From: Pseudoduganella lurida
GTDB taxonomy: Bacteria; Pseudomonadota; Gammaproteobacteria; Burkholderiales; Burkholderiaceae_D
DNA: 64,000 nt
Direction of reading: 5' to 3'
Assembly (NCBI RefSeq): GCF_007830455.1
Contig: NZ_VLLB01000001.1
Location: forward strand, 186,001 to 250,000
This document shows positions 1 through 8,576 of this stretch, piece by piece. Each line of letters starts with the position of its first letter. Positions within the stretch are counted from its first letter, which is position 1. The notes below the pieces were generated by a model. That model ran no database searches. It was not told where the DNA came from and saw only the letters and a list, made by a program, of their open reading frames with translations. Made by a program: the position numbers and the translations under genes.

Positions 1-565
1 CTACTGCCCGATCTGGGGGCACCATAACACACAGAGAAACCGGCTCGTGCGGCAGATTTATTGCACTTCCAGACTTGGTCAACGCAGCAAATGCGACAGA
101 CGAAAACTTCCGCGCCGAGGCCTCGTTTGGGTCAACATCCCAGCCCATACCAGCGCAAGCCTCATCTGCGATCGCAAACAGAGCAACAAGAATTTTGACT
201 AAAGCAGGATTCGCGCGGACCTCGCTGATCTGCATCTTCGCACAGCCATCTGTAACCACTTGCCAGAGGTCTTCTACAAGAGCTGGTACCTGACTGATGT
301 CAGAGTTCCAAGTACGCGCACATTCGGCCACCGTGGCGAGATACGTTGCATGGTTTGGAAGCTCATCACGAACAGGTCCCGCCAGCGTATAGCATCCTGA
401 CCGCTCAATGATCGTGCCGATGACGGCAAATAGGTCGACTGGCCAAGTCGGACATCTCTGGTAAGTTATTGGAGCTGTCTCCGCCGTTGCCGACGGTTCT
501 CCGCTCGAGGCATATGCATCGGTCCCGTCCGGCATGAGGTGCCGGATAAGTTCGATCAAGGTCAT
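1..565 (-). CDS. Unknown protein, C-terminus cut by window edge
   Basis: Reading the minus strand from an ATG at 565 gives 188 open codons without a stop down to the window edge. A good Shine-Dalgarno (TGGAGACGTA then ATG) supports this start. The protein begins MTLIELIRHLMPDG; it has no signal peptide or membrane segment and is rich in Ala/Val helices. A GCYTLAGP segment sits near residue 58, and the visible end reads SLCVMVPPDRAV. I do not recognise the family. It lies on the same strand as the CD-NTase, but 257 bp downstream, so it is either a loosely linked third gene of that defence locus or a separate cargo gene. Existence is well supported; function is unknown. Confidence 0.7.
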   Translation of the reverse strand, partial: MTLIELIRHLMPDGTDAYASSGEPSATAETAPITYQRCPTWPVDLFAVIGTIIERSGCYTLAGPVRDELPNHATYLATVAECARTWNSDISQVPALVEDLWQVVTDGCAKMQISEVRANPALVKILVALFAIADEACAGMGWDVDPNEASARKFSSVAFAALTKSGSAINLPHEPVSLCVMVPPDRAV

Positions 566-822
566 TACGTCTCCATTGTAGCCATCCCACAATCCGTGCC
601 TAACGGAATCGTGTTGGCGAAGACTCAACTATAGACCAAGACGCGAAAATAGGAAAACGGCGCCAGCGTGAATCGGCGCGAGGATTCATAACAGAAACCA
701 AGAGCCATTTCCCTGCAAGGGTCTTCGCCCTCTGTAAGACTATGGACTTAAGCGACTGACGCGACAATATGGGATAGCCACCCACAGTCGCGCCAGCCTG
801 TTCTATTGCGATGACTCCTTAA

Positions 823-2121
823 TCACGTTTCCGAAATCGGAACCAATAAACGATCGCGAGCTACGCAGACCCCGCTCTTGATCACATAGCATTCGACGTA
901 GTGACGACCAGGGAAGGATGTTGTTTCCGTTCGCCGCTCTGAACCGTTATCGTTCAGCAGTTGGCCTCGAATACCCCTTGCTTCCGCAAACGGCCCACGA
1001 TTTCGGACCTTCCAAAGGATGTCGTAAGGACGGGGAACGTTACATTCGACGACCCTGAACGTCAATTTCCTATCGAGCTGCAGCCAAGGGAAAGTTGCCT
1101 CCATAAACCTGTACACATGCTCGCGTGCGCCTCGGTAAAGAACGTCGCATTCAATACTGACCTCATAACGAATATCGACAGGGTACTTGTCCTCAATAAA
1201 TTCCTCGGTCGACCTGACGGCTGCTGCTTTCACAACTGAAGCCGATGCACTGGCTGCGGCACTTGCCGGGAAGTGTCGTCCAAAGATCTTCTTCCAGATC
1301 TTCTGCTTGTCCTTTTCCTCTTCTGCGTCAAGGGCTTCCTGCGCCTTTTTTTCCGCCTTTTTAGCCTTGGCTTGGAAGCGTCCGGTGGAATAAACTCGAT
1401 CGTCGCTCCCAGGGGCTTTCCAATACACCTGGTCAGGCTGTTCGCTTAAGTACGTGAAGACATCCTTGATCAAAAGTGGATAACTTGCGTAACTCTTGTT
1501 GTCATATCCTTCGTTATCGTAGAAAAAGTTATAACAAAGTGTATCTATGAGCATACCGCTCATGGCGGCACCGTGCTTATTTTTCCACGCGCGTACCATT
1601 TTACAGACCCGCTTCAGATTCCGGTTCGACCGATCGTGCACTTTTTGAACCGCATCGATCTCGTCCCGCGGGTGGCACCACTTCCAGCAGCCGTCGTCGT
1701 TGGCATCTGGGTACTTGTAACGCCCGTCCTCCTCAACAAAGGCCGGCAGCACTTCTACCCGGTAGTTCTTGAAGTCCACGGTAACCACCTGACCATCCGC
1801 GCGGATTGGGGTATTCGGATAGAGTACTTTTAGCTTGTCGCGAACCTCCTCCAACAACTTCTTTTGACGGTTTCCCTGCAGCTTGCATATCCGGTCATGA
1901 ACGCTCCATGGCAACTCAAACGCCATGTCGAGATCGCTCACGCCATGGATTGCCGTACGTCGGCCGTAGGAACCCACCTGCAAACAATGTTGATAGTCTG
2001 ATTCAGTGTCCCAATAGTCCTTATTAAGACGTTTTGTGATTGACAAGTATCGACTAGAAATCTCTTCTGCATTCTTTACTGCTAAGTTTTTCCTAAACTG
2101 TTCAAATAATGCAACGCTCAC
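823..2121 (-). CDS. CD-NTase (SMODS) with C-terminal AGS-C-like sensor, CBASS-type signal synthase
   Basis: Nucleotidyltransferase of the cGAS/DncV-like superfamily, 432 aa, expected to make a cyclic (oligo)nucleotide second messenger on phage infection. The N-terminal catalytic signature is clear: G50-S51 followed by D63-L-D65 (GSYGRR...SDLDMAFEL). A third acidic position is either D116 (VTVDF) or E122 (VEVLPAF). A Lys/Ala/Glu-rich linker of about 50 residues precedes a C-terminal domain (about 315-432) that resembles the adenylyl/guanylyl-SMODS sensor domain (AGS-C), ending in VECYVIKSGVCVARDRLLVP. The start is GTG with GGAG eight bases upstream. It lies 12 bp after the SLATT gene in one operon, the usual effector-synthase pairing of short CBASS loci. 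No Cap2/Cap3 or HORMA/TRIP13 accessory genes are visible. Confidence 0.88.
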   Translation of the reverse strand: MSVALFEQFRKNLAVKNAEEISSRYLSITKRLNKDYWDTESDYQHCLQVGSYGRRTAIHGVSDLDMAFELPWSVHDRICKLQGNRQKKLLEEVRDKLKVLYPNTPIRADGQVVTVDFKNYRVEVLPAFVEEDGRYKYPDANDDGCWKWCHPRDEIDAVQKVHDRSNRNLKRVCKMVRAWKNKHGAAMSGMLIDTLCYNFFYDNEGYDNKSYASYPLLIKDVFTYLSEQPDQVYWKAPGSDDRVYSTGRFQAKAKKAEKKAQEALDAEEEKDKQKIWKKIFGRHFPASAAASASASVVKAAAVRSTEEFIEDKYPVDIRYEVSIECDVLYRGAREHVYRFMEATFPWLQLDRKLTFRVVECNVPRPYDILWKVRNRGPFAEARGIRGQLLNDNGSERRTETTSFPGRHYVECYVIKSGVCVARDRLLVPISET

Positions 2122-2133
2122 AAAAAGCTCCGA

Positions 2134-2730
2134 TCAGCGATGGGTCGTGTTGATGAGAAAGTACATGCCGACAGCGAGGACAGTGATCAGCAATGCTCCA
2201 CAGGCTACAAGGGTTGACAACGGTATCTTGTCGCGCCAAAAACGAAAGGTTATCTGCTCCTCAATCCAGCCGATCTGCTGCTGCCAAAAAAACTTGTAGT
2301 GGGCTGCGGTATCGCTTAAGAAAATCTGGCGGGAGATTCCAGCGCCATTTGCTTCCGACCTGATGCGGTCGTATTCCAACTCAACCGCGTTGAAGTCAGA
2401 GCCAGGAGGCATCGATTTGACACGTGAATATAACGACCGCAAATCTTGGAAAGATTGGGTCAATTTTTCCCCAGCTTTCATGTACACGTTTTTGTCATAA
2501 AACCCCATGTACAGGCTCGCGACCGAAAAAATGATAAGCATGGCGGACGGAACTTTTTCGCTCAGCATCGGAAACACCAGCGCCATAACACCTACCGCTA
2601 GAGATATGAATCCGATCCAACCAGGCAATTTGTCAACAAATTCGGCGGTCGCGAAATGTTTTTTAGCTCCATACCCGACGTTATAGCCGGTTTCCGCAAT
2701 TTGTTTCAGTAGTTCTTGTTGGCTTACCAT
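2134..2730 (-). CDS. SLATT-like membrane effector of the CBASS pair
   Basis: 198-residue membrane protein directly upstream of the CD-NTase. Two hydrophobic helices sit close together (about residues 33-53, WIGFISLAVGVMALVF, and 58-75, AMLIIFSVASLYMGFY). A charged cytoplasmic helical stretch follows, then a third hydrophobic segment near the C-terminus (STLVACGALLITVLAVGMYF). This is the architecture of SLATT (SMODS- and SLOG-associated 2TM) effectors, thought to damage the inner membrane when they sense the nucleotide signal. An in-frame ATG exists at 2853, but the start at 2730 (MVSQQELL) fits the family length and has GGGAAAAAT just upstream. Assignment rests on topology plus the neighbour; exact SLATT subfamily unknown. 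Confidence 0.75.
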   Translation of the reverse strand: MVSQQELLKQIAETGYNVGYGAKKHFATAEFVDKLPGWIGFISLAVGVMALVFPMLSEKVPSAMLIIFSVASLYMGFYDKNVYMKAGEKLTQSFQDLRSLYSRVKSMPPGSDFNAVELEYDRIRSEANGAGISRQIFLSDTAAHYKFFWQQQIGWIEEQITFRFWRDKIPLSTLVACGALLITVLAVGMYFLINTTHR

Positions 2731-3007
2731 ATTTTTCCCGCGTCGATTGCAAAAGGTGTGATGGTCTAGTCTTAGGCAACTGGGCAAAATCCAATTACTA
2801 AGCGTCAGCCTGGAAGTCAGCCTCGTTAATTTACTTGGGTTTAAGCCAAGCAACTCGACGTTGATGCCGGCACAAGGGCTTCTTTCGTCAAGAAGCCGGT
2901 CATCTTTCCGCTCACAAACAAAGTATAGCTCATCTGGAAAGAATCAGGTAGAATCCATTCATGAATTTTTACCAGCTTCTCCAACCTGTTGATTTTTAAG
3001 GACGTAC

Positions 3008-4093
3008 GTGGAAAATTTCCCGAGAAAAGAGCTAGTCAAGGTTGTCCAGTCGGGGATGACGGGCTCGCGTAGCGCCTTCGCGCTCGCCGTCGGCCGGTTT
3101 GCAACAAAGCTCAAAGACCTGGACCTGCAGTTGGCCCAGGAAATCGCACAATTTCTCTCTACTGAAAACGTCATGCGTGGCGCTGGGGACTTCGTGCCGG
3201 CGCCAGTCGACGCAGACTCGCGCATGGAACTTGTCGAGACCGTCTTCCCGGTGGTCGTTCCAAAGAAACCTGTTTTCAATGAGGCAGTCCAGGGTGTTCT
3301 TGAAGACGTGCTAAGGGAGTGGCGCAGCCTCGACCTCTTGATTCAAGAAGGCTTGGCGCCCGCGCGAATGCTGCTGTTCTGCGGCCAGCCGGGCGTTGGC
3401 AAGACGCTAGCGGCCTACTGGCTTGCCCAGGAACTCAAGCTGCCACTACTTACATTGAACCTGGCGACTGTAATGAGCAGCTACCTCGGTAAGACAGGCA
3501 ACAATGTGCGGGCTGTGTTCGATCACGCTGTGTCGCGACCGTGCGTGTTGCTACTGGACGAATTCGATGCCATCGCGAAGCGCCGGGACGACGATAGCGA
3601 TGTCGGCGAGCTTAAGCGATTGGTAAATGTCTTGCTGCAGGCCCTGGACGACTGGCCAGCTAACTCGCTATTGATTGCCGCAACCAATCATGGCGAACTA
3701 CTCGATCCTGCGGTTTGGAGACGGTTCGACCATGTAATCCAGTTCGAACCTCCATCGGCCGACCTGATTGAAGACTATTTAAGCGATATACCAATGGATA
3801 GCGAGGTTCGGCAGAATATGGCGGCCCTCCTCCAGGGTGAATCGTTCAGCACGATTGGCCAGCTTATGCACGCTTCACGAAAGATCGCTTTGCTTGAGAA
3901 GTCCGACCTTGTGCCTACGCTAGTCAAAGGCGCGGTGCGATTACGTATGAGCAAGGGGGCCATGTCTAAGCCACATGAGGGAGAAATGCTTCTCATGTAC
4001 CTGGCGGGTCAATCACGTAGGGAGATCGCCGCAACCCTTGGCAAGACGCATCCCACGGTCAGCCGCGTCATCAAACGTTATCTCGGAGAGTAA
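3008..4093 (+). CDS. AAA+ ATPase partner of the downstream subtilase
   Basis: 361-aa AAA+ ATPase. The Walker A is GQPGVGKT with K132, the Walker B is VLLLDEFDAI with D184-E185, followed by a sensor-type segment LIAATNH and an arginine pair in AVWRRFDHVIQF. The N-terminal 110 residues are helical and unassigned. The last 40 residues (REIAATLGKTHPTVSRVIKRY) look like a helix-turn-helix, unusual for a protease-partner ATPase. The start is GTG with AAGGA seven bases upstream. The subtilase begins 6 bp after the stop, so the two are one operon. AAA+ ATPase/S8 protease pairs recur in mobile and defence regions; a phage-defence role is inference. The ATPase probably unfolds, delivers or gates substrate for the protease. 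Confidence 0.85.
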   Translation: MENFPRKELVKVVQSGMTGSRSAFALAVGRFATKLKDLDLQLAQEIAQFLSTENVMRGAGDFVPAPVDADSRMELVETVFPVVVPKKPVFNEAVQGVLEDVLREWRSLDLLIQEGLAPARMLLFCGQPGVGKTLAAYWLAQELKLPLLTLNLATVMSSYLGKTGNNVRAVFDHAVSRPCVLLLDEFDAIAKRRDDDSDVGELKRLVNVLLQALDDWPANSLLIAATNHGELLDPAVWRRFDHVIQFEPPSADLIEDYLSDIPMDSEVRQNMAALLQGESFSTIGQLMHASRKIALLEKSDLVPTLVKGAVRLRMSKGAMSKPHEGEMLLMYLAGQSRREIAATLGKTHPTVSRVIKRYLGE

Positions 4094-4099
4094 AAACGT

Positions 4100-6316
4100 A
4101 TGGCAGCAACGAATATCATCTTGGGCTACGGTGAAACCCTGACGCATCCTTACGAGCTCAAGCGAGGCTCAGGCGACAAGAAGTATCCGTATTTCATCTC
4201 AGAGCAACGCCAATGGCTCGGTAGCCAGCTTTACGGGATCATTCGGGCGCAGGCCGAACAGCCAGCTGTCCTCAAGCCCAGAGGTGAATCCGTTGCCAAG
4301 TTCACGCTCCATCCAGCGTTCCTGGCCAAGTCCCATCACCCAAACGACCTGCTTAACGCGACTGGCCTGCGATGTGTCGGCAGCCGCTCGGCCACTGTCG
4401 TGCCCAGGAAGGTCACGAGTGTTCGACAGAAAGCTGGTGAAGAGCTTTTCACCGCGACGCTCTATGTTGCGGGCACCGACCGCTCCTTCGAAAGATTATC
4501 TGAGATGCTGCAATCGTCGCGAACCGCACAAACACATCAGAAGGCGTTCTGCCGCTTTGAGCTGATGCAGCGATTTACCGCTCACGACAAGAACCTGACC
4601 GGCGCGGTCGCGGCCAATTTGCCTTTACTTGAAGTTGTGCTGCACGCCTCAGCAGAAGACAGCGACATTGTGAAGGCATTTGAGGTCTACGCGGAGTCCC
4701 TTGGCGGAGTCGTCGAAACCAGCCGCGCGCTGGTCGTGTCGGGATTGACGTTCATACCGGTGCGCGTGCCGGCGGCAGCTGCGGTTGAGCTCGCAGCCTT
4801 TCACTTTGTTCGCGCGGTTCGCGTCATGCCCTCCTTACGGATAGGTGGCAGGGAAATGCGTGGGTCGAGTGTCATGGTACCTAGCCTACCGACTATGCCC
4901 GCGATTGACCCCTCACTCAAGGTTGCAGTGTTCGACGGAGGGATTGGCCACTCTGATTTGAGTCCATGGGTTAAGGAGACGATTCTGCCTGGGGCTGAGG
5001 TAACTTCTGCCGCCTACCTCAACCACGGCAACGCCGTTACCAGCTCAGTGCTGTTCGGACCAATTGACGAAGCTGCAAATGAATTCGCGCGTCCCTATGC
5101 CAACGTGCATCACTACCGCTGCATTAGCCCAGCCTTGCAGGCGCCATCGGGTGTGCCCGACGCCGATCTCTACGATGTCCTCAAGCATATCGATAACGTA
5201 CTCAAGAATGAGAAGCCAGACTTCCTCAACCTTAGCATCGGCCCGTATATGCCGATGGATGACGATGAAGTGCACCCATGGACCGCGCTGATCGACAGCC
5301 ATCTTGCGTCAGGTGAAACGCTCGCTACAGTCGCAGTCGGAAATGATGGCGATAAGGTTTGGCCCGACAGCCGGGTACAGCCACCATCCGATATGGTCAA
5401 CGCGCTTGCCGTTGGGGCCTGCGATATTACTGATGCCGCGTGGTCCCGTGCGACGTATAGTTCGCACGGTCCTGGACGTAGTCCAGGCATGGTCAAGCCC
5501 GACGGTGTCGGCTTTGGCGGATCCGATGCCGAGCCATTCGTTTTCTATAACGCTCTTGCCGGGCAGTATGCGTACACAACCGGTACCAGCTTTAGTTCGC
5601 CAGCGACTCTTCGCACGGCGATCGGCGTCAAAGTCTCGCTCAATTCACCATTAAGCCTCCTGGCTGTTCGCGCTCTCATGTCCCATCACGCGTCGCGACC
5701 GAAACACATGCTGATGAGTCACGTGGGACATGGACGGTTTCCGCAAAGTGTTGAAGAGGTGCTGACTTGTGACGATAACGAGGTCCGAGTGATTTACCAA
5801 GGTACGCTCCAGGCCGGTCAGAACCTGCGTGCGCTGATCCCCTTCCCCACGCTTCCGCTAAAGGGCAAGGTGACACTGCGAGCGACCTTGTGCTTCGCCA
5901 GCCATACGGACCCCGAGCATGCCGTGAACTACACACGTGCTGGGCTGACCGTCGTGTTGCGGCCGAAGAAAACGAAAAAAGACACGATGACATTTTTCTC
6001 TTCATCGAAAATGTACACGAGCGAGCTTGAAGCGCGAACCGACGACCAAAAATGGGAAACGACGCTCAAGCACGAACACCGCTTCAATGTGGACACGCTG
6101 GATGACCCGATTTTCGACATCACGTACGGCGCACGTGAAGACGGCCAGAGCGTTGACAACAAGTCATTGCCGCCTCTGCCATACGCAATGATCGTCACGG
6201 TTTCTGCGGAGGATACCCCTGGCGTGTATAACAACATCCGACAGCGCTACCAAACATTGCAGCCCGTCGAGATTCGTCAGGAAGTGCGGATCAAAACCGC
6301 TACAGGCCGGCCGTAA
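4100..6316 (+). CDS. Cytoplasmic S8 subtilisin-like serine protease
   Basis: 738-aa subtilase (peptidase S8). The catalytic triad is readable: D279 in AVFDGGIGH, H309 in LNHGNAVTS and S497 in TGTSFSSPA, with an oxyanion asparagine N415 in AVGNDGD. About 270 residues precede the catalytic domain and include a segment resembling an inhibitor/prodomain fold (residues about 170-250). There is no signal peptide, so unlike most subtilases it should act inside the cell. A 190-residue C-terminal extension (after about 550) is probably a beta-sandwich. It follows the AAA+ gene by 6 bp. Spacing D-H is only 30 residues, short but within the family range. A role as a triggered cytoplasmic protease is inferred, not shown. 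Confidence 0.87.
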   Translation: MAATNIILGYGETLTHPYELKRGSGDKKYPYFISEQRQWLGSQLYGIIRAQAEQPAVLKPRGESVAKFTLHPAFLAKSHHPNDLLNATGLRCVGSRSATVVPRKVTSVRQKAGEELFTATLYVAGTDRSFERLSEMLQSSRTAQTHQKAFCRFELMQRFTAHDKNLTGAVAANLPLLEVVLHASAEDSDIVKAFEVYAESLGGVVETSRALVVSGLTFIPVRVPAAAAVELAAFHFVRAVRVMPSLRIGGREMRGSSVMVPSLPTMPAIDPSLKVAVFDGGIGHSDLSPWVKETILPGAEVTSAAYLNHGNAVTSSVLFGPIDEAANEFARPYANVHHYRCISPALQAPSGVPDADLYDVLKHIDNVLKNEKPDFLNLSIGPYMPMDDDEVHPWTALIDSHLASGETLATVAVGNDGDKVWPDSRVQPPSDMVNALAVGACDITDAAWSRATYSSHGPGRSPGMVKPDGVGFGGSDAEPFVFYNALAGQYAYTTGTSFSSPATLRTAIGVKVSLNSPLSLLAVRALMSHHASRPKHMLMSHVGHGRFPQSVEEVLTCDDNEVRVIYQGTLQAGQNLRALIPFPTLPLKGKVTLRATLCFASHTDPEHAVNYTRAGLTVVLRPKKTKKDTMTFFSSSKMYTSELEARTDDQKWETTLKHEHRFNVDTLDDPIFDITYGAREDGQSVDNKSLPPLPYAMIVTVSAEDTPGVYNNIRQRYQTLQPVEIRQEVRIKTATGRP

Positions 6317-6353
6317 GCGCCCAGGTCGCTGTTATGCGACGCTAAAATCGAGC

Positions 6354-6385
6354 GTTGCATAGCTAGGATGAGATACTCCTATAAT
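6354..6385 (+). promoter_or_regulatory. Candidate sigma-70 promoter for the integrase gene
   Basis: A consensus -10 box TATAAT lies at 6380-6385, 29 bp before the integrase ATG. A TTGCAT hexamer sits 19 bp upstream as a possible -35 box. Spacing is slightly long, so this is suggestive only. Confidence 0.4.
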
Positions 6386-6414
6386 AGGCTTTCGTTTATC
6401 AGCAAGTTGTCTCC

Positions 6415-7611
6415 ATGCTTGACCAGAATCTCCCTGCCTCTACAGTTGATGCTGTTGCTCCACTTGAGGCCTTCGCACTGCCTGCAGAAATTGACGGCAC
6501 GAGCGGAAGTAACCGGGCGCCCTCTACCGCTCGCCAAGTCAGGGCTGACAACGATGTCGACGCAATCAAGGCATGGCTTGCACGCTTTCTAGCCAAGAAG
6601 ACCACCTTCGACAATTACCGCAAAGAAGCGGAACGTCTGCTTTTATGGTCAACGCTGCAACTAGGTAAGCCTCTGTCTTCGATCACTCACGAGGACTGGC
6701 TTCAATATCAACAGTTTCTTCGCGACCCGAAGCCTGCCAGTCGCTGGCTTACCGCCGACGGCCGTAAGTATCCTCGCACAGCCCCAGAATGGCGCCCCTT
6801 TGCTGGACCATTGTCGCCTGCAAGTCAGCGCCAGTCCGCCGTCATTTTGAACGCATTGTTCTCCTGGCTTGTTCATGCAGGGTACCTTGCTGGCAATCCG
6901 CTAGCTCTGTCACGCGAACGACGACGGCGCCCGGCGCCGCGGGTAACTCGCTACCTGGACGACGATATGTGGCGCGAAGTGAAGATGACGGTGGATGCCT
7001 TACCCCGGGAGACGAAACGCGAACGAGAGCACTACTTGCGTCTCCGCTGGCTCGTCTCGCTAAGCTATGTCTGCGGCTTGCGGATCTCCGAAATTGCCGG
7101 CAACACCATGGGTGGATTTTTCCGTCGTCGAGATCGCGAGGGCGACGAGCGCTGGTGGCTGGAGGTGCTCGGTAAAGGCGATAAGTTACGTATCATTCCT
7201 GCTACCGATGAGTTGATGGTCGAGTTGGCCCGATATCGACGCGAACTGGGCTATGCACCGTACCCTTCGCCCGGCGAGGCGACTCCACTACTGCTGCCGA
7301 TTGGCGGTAAGCCACGAGCAATGACACGCGGGGCCATTCACGAGATCTTCAAGGACGTTTTTGCCAAAACGGCTGCAAGGCTACGCCTGCGCGGTCCAGA
7401 GTGCGAAGCAGCAGCAACGCATGTAATGCAGGCGTCGGCACACTGGCTGCGCCATACCGCAGGCTCGCACATGGCCAACAACGATGTCGACCTGCGCCAT
7501 GTGCGCGATAACCTCGGGCACGAGTCGATCAGCACAACCAACACCTACTTGCATTCGTCAGACGATGCTCGGCACGCCGAAACTGAAGCCAAACACAGGA
7601 TTGGTTGGTGA
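6415..7611 (+). CDS. Tyrosine recombinase / phage-type integrase
   Basis: 398-aa site-specific recombinase. The C-terminal catalytic domain has the full set: R223 (CGLRISE), H343-x-x-R346 (HWLRHTAG), H369 (LGHESIS) and the nucleophile Y378 (TNTYLH). An N-terminal SAM-like core-binding domain occupies roughly residues 45-170 (DNDVDAIKAWLARF...LNALFSWLVHAGYLAGNPL). The length and the RxLRH/LGHxSxxTT pattern resemble XerC-like integrases of genomic islands. It stands alone: no excisionase or tRNA attachment site is next to it. It may be the integrase of an older island within the larger element. Confidence 0.92.
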   Translation: MLDQNLPASTVDAVAPLEAFALPAEIDGTSGSNRAPSTARQVRADNDVDAIKAWLARFLAKKTTFDNYRKEAERLLLWSTLQLGKPLSSITHEDWLQYQQFLRDPKPASRWLTADGRKYPRTAPEWRPFAGPLSPASQRQSAVILNALFSWLVHAGYLAGNPLALSRERRRRPAPRVTRYLDDDMWREVKMTVDALPRETKREREHYLRLRWLVSLSYVCGLRISEIAGNTMGGFFRRRDREGDERWWLEVLGKGDKLRIIPATDELMVELARYRRELGYAPYPSPGEATPLLLPIGGKPRAMTRGAIHEIFKDVFAKTAARLRLRGPECEAAATHVMQASAHWLRHTAGSHMANNDVDLRHVRDNLGHESISTTNTYLHSSDDARHAETEAKHRIGW

Positions 7612-7739
7612 CTGATCGGCAGCGCTTGGTGCCAGTCGGAGGCTTTATTGCTCTTTATTGAAGCGTAAATAAACTAAATAGTTGCACATAAAGCATCCGC
7701 CAAACGGATCCAAGATCTATCCCTGCGTCAGCTCGCACT

Positions 7740-7935
7740 TAGAAAACTGGATGTTCAGTGTGTTCGCATTGGCTCGTCCGCCACGGCGAAACGGAGCGTC
7801 AGCAGGCGAAGGTCACGTGCTGACGCTCCGGCCTCACGAAAGGGCTGGCGCCAGGCAGAAAGCGCACCTTTCAATGTGTCCTACAGTGGTGATCGCTTCA
7901 TGCTACTGAACTGAAAACGGTTGCACTGTTGCTCG
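7740..7935 (-). pseudogene. Decayed fragment of a second hipA-like gene
   Basis: The 414-bp gap after the integrase holds no intact gene. About 195 bp of it aligns with the 3' part of the neighbouring hipA-like gene (about 8601-8795). Shared blocks include 'cgtgctgacgctcc', 'tctggcgcca'-type and 'tcggttgcactg'-type segments, in the same minus-strand orientation. The copy has several substitutions and small indels and no open frame. It is therefore a remnant of a paralogous or duplicated hipA-like gene, probably left by a duplication or recombination about 850 bp from the surviving copy. Confidence 0.75.
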
Positions 7936-8026
7936 GTGACTCAGAGTCATCTCGTGGACTTTTCATTGCCATGGCATGCTCCTTCAACGTACTAGTAGAA
8001 TCCTGCAACTATTTCGTTAATTTTGC

Positions 8027-8467
8027 CTAAACCCTCTTAGCGCTAAACGAAGAATCTGGCCCGCCGTGCTCTTCCGCCGCGGGCGGTACGGGCCAATCGA
8101 GCATTTCGGCTATACGACGGATTACCCACCGAGCCTCAGGCTCGGAGGTCCATCGGGTTGCAATCAGTCGGGGAAGGTACTGGTCGAGAATCTCAAGCTC
8201 GGACATGTGAGAACGCTTCCCGGCTTTCGACTCAAGGGACTTCGCTGACATCTGTCTGGCGAGGTCCTCGCACATATCCCACCTAGCGAAAATTTCGGGC
8301 GGCGTACAGCCTGGACCGTAAAAGCGTCCTTTGTACTCCGCCGTCAAGAGCTTTGGCTGTGCGCCTGAAACTGCGCCAAGGTGCACTGGGCGCGGGAAGT
8401 CCGCCGGGACCTTCGCGTACTGCTCTTCGCAAAGAAATGCGGATGCTGAGTGAGCCTCGCCGTCCAT
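8027..8467 (-). CDS. Conserved-looking hypothetical protein, hipA neighbour
   Basis: 146-aa soluble protein with a perfect Shine-Dalgarno (GGAGGTGATGAA before ATG at 8467), so it is clearly expressed. It contains FPRPVHLGAVSGAQPKLL near residues 25-42, then GRFYGPGCTPPEIFARWDMCEDLARQ and a helical C-terminus. The short GAQPKLL motif resembles the ATP-loop motif of HipA-type proteins (GGVRPKALI in the gene upstream). The rest does not match a kinase fold and no catalytic Asp motif follows. It is 109 bp downstream of the hipA-like gene on the same strand and could be its partner. Function unknown. Confidence 0.7.
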   Translation of the reverse strand: MDGEAHSASAFLCEEQYAKVPADFPRPVHLGAVSGAQPKLLTAEYKGRFYGPGCTPPEIFARWDMCEDLARQMSAKSLESKAGKRSHMSELEILDQYLPRLIATRWTSEPEARWVIRRIAEMLDWPVPPAAEEHGGPDSSFSAKRV

Positions 8468-8576
8468 TTCATCACCTCCATAAAATTAAATTGCTGCACA
8501 CAAACGCGGTGTAGGCTCGGTTTACTAGTTTAATAATGTAATTAACATCCCCCAGGCTGATCAAGGATGCGCACCT

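Noticed and set aside
1-565. Assigning the edge gene to a named defence effector family
   Set aside because: The fragment lacks a diagnostic motif and the recollection of similar sequences was too vague to support a name.
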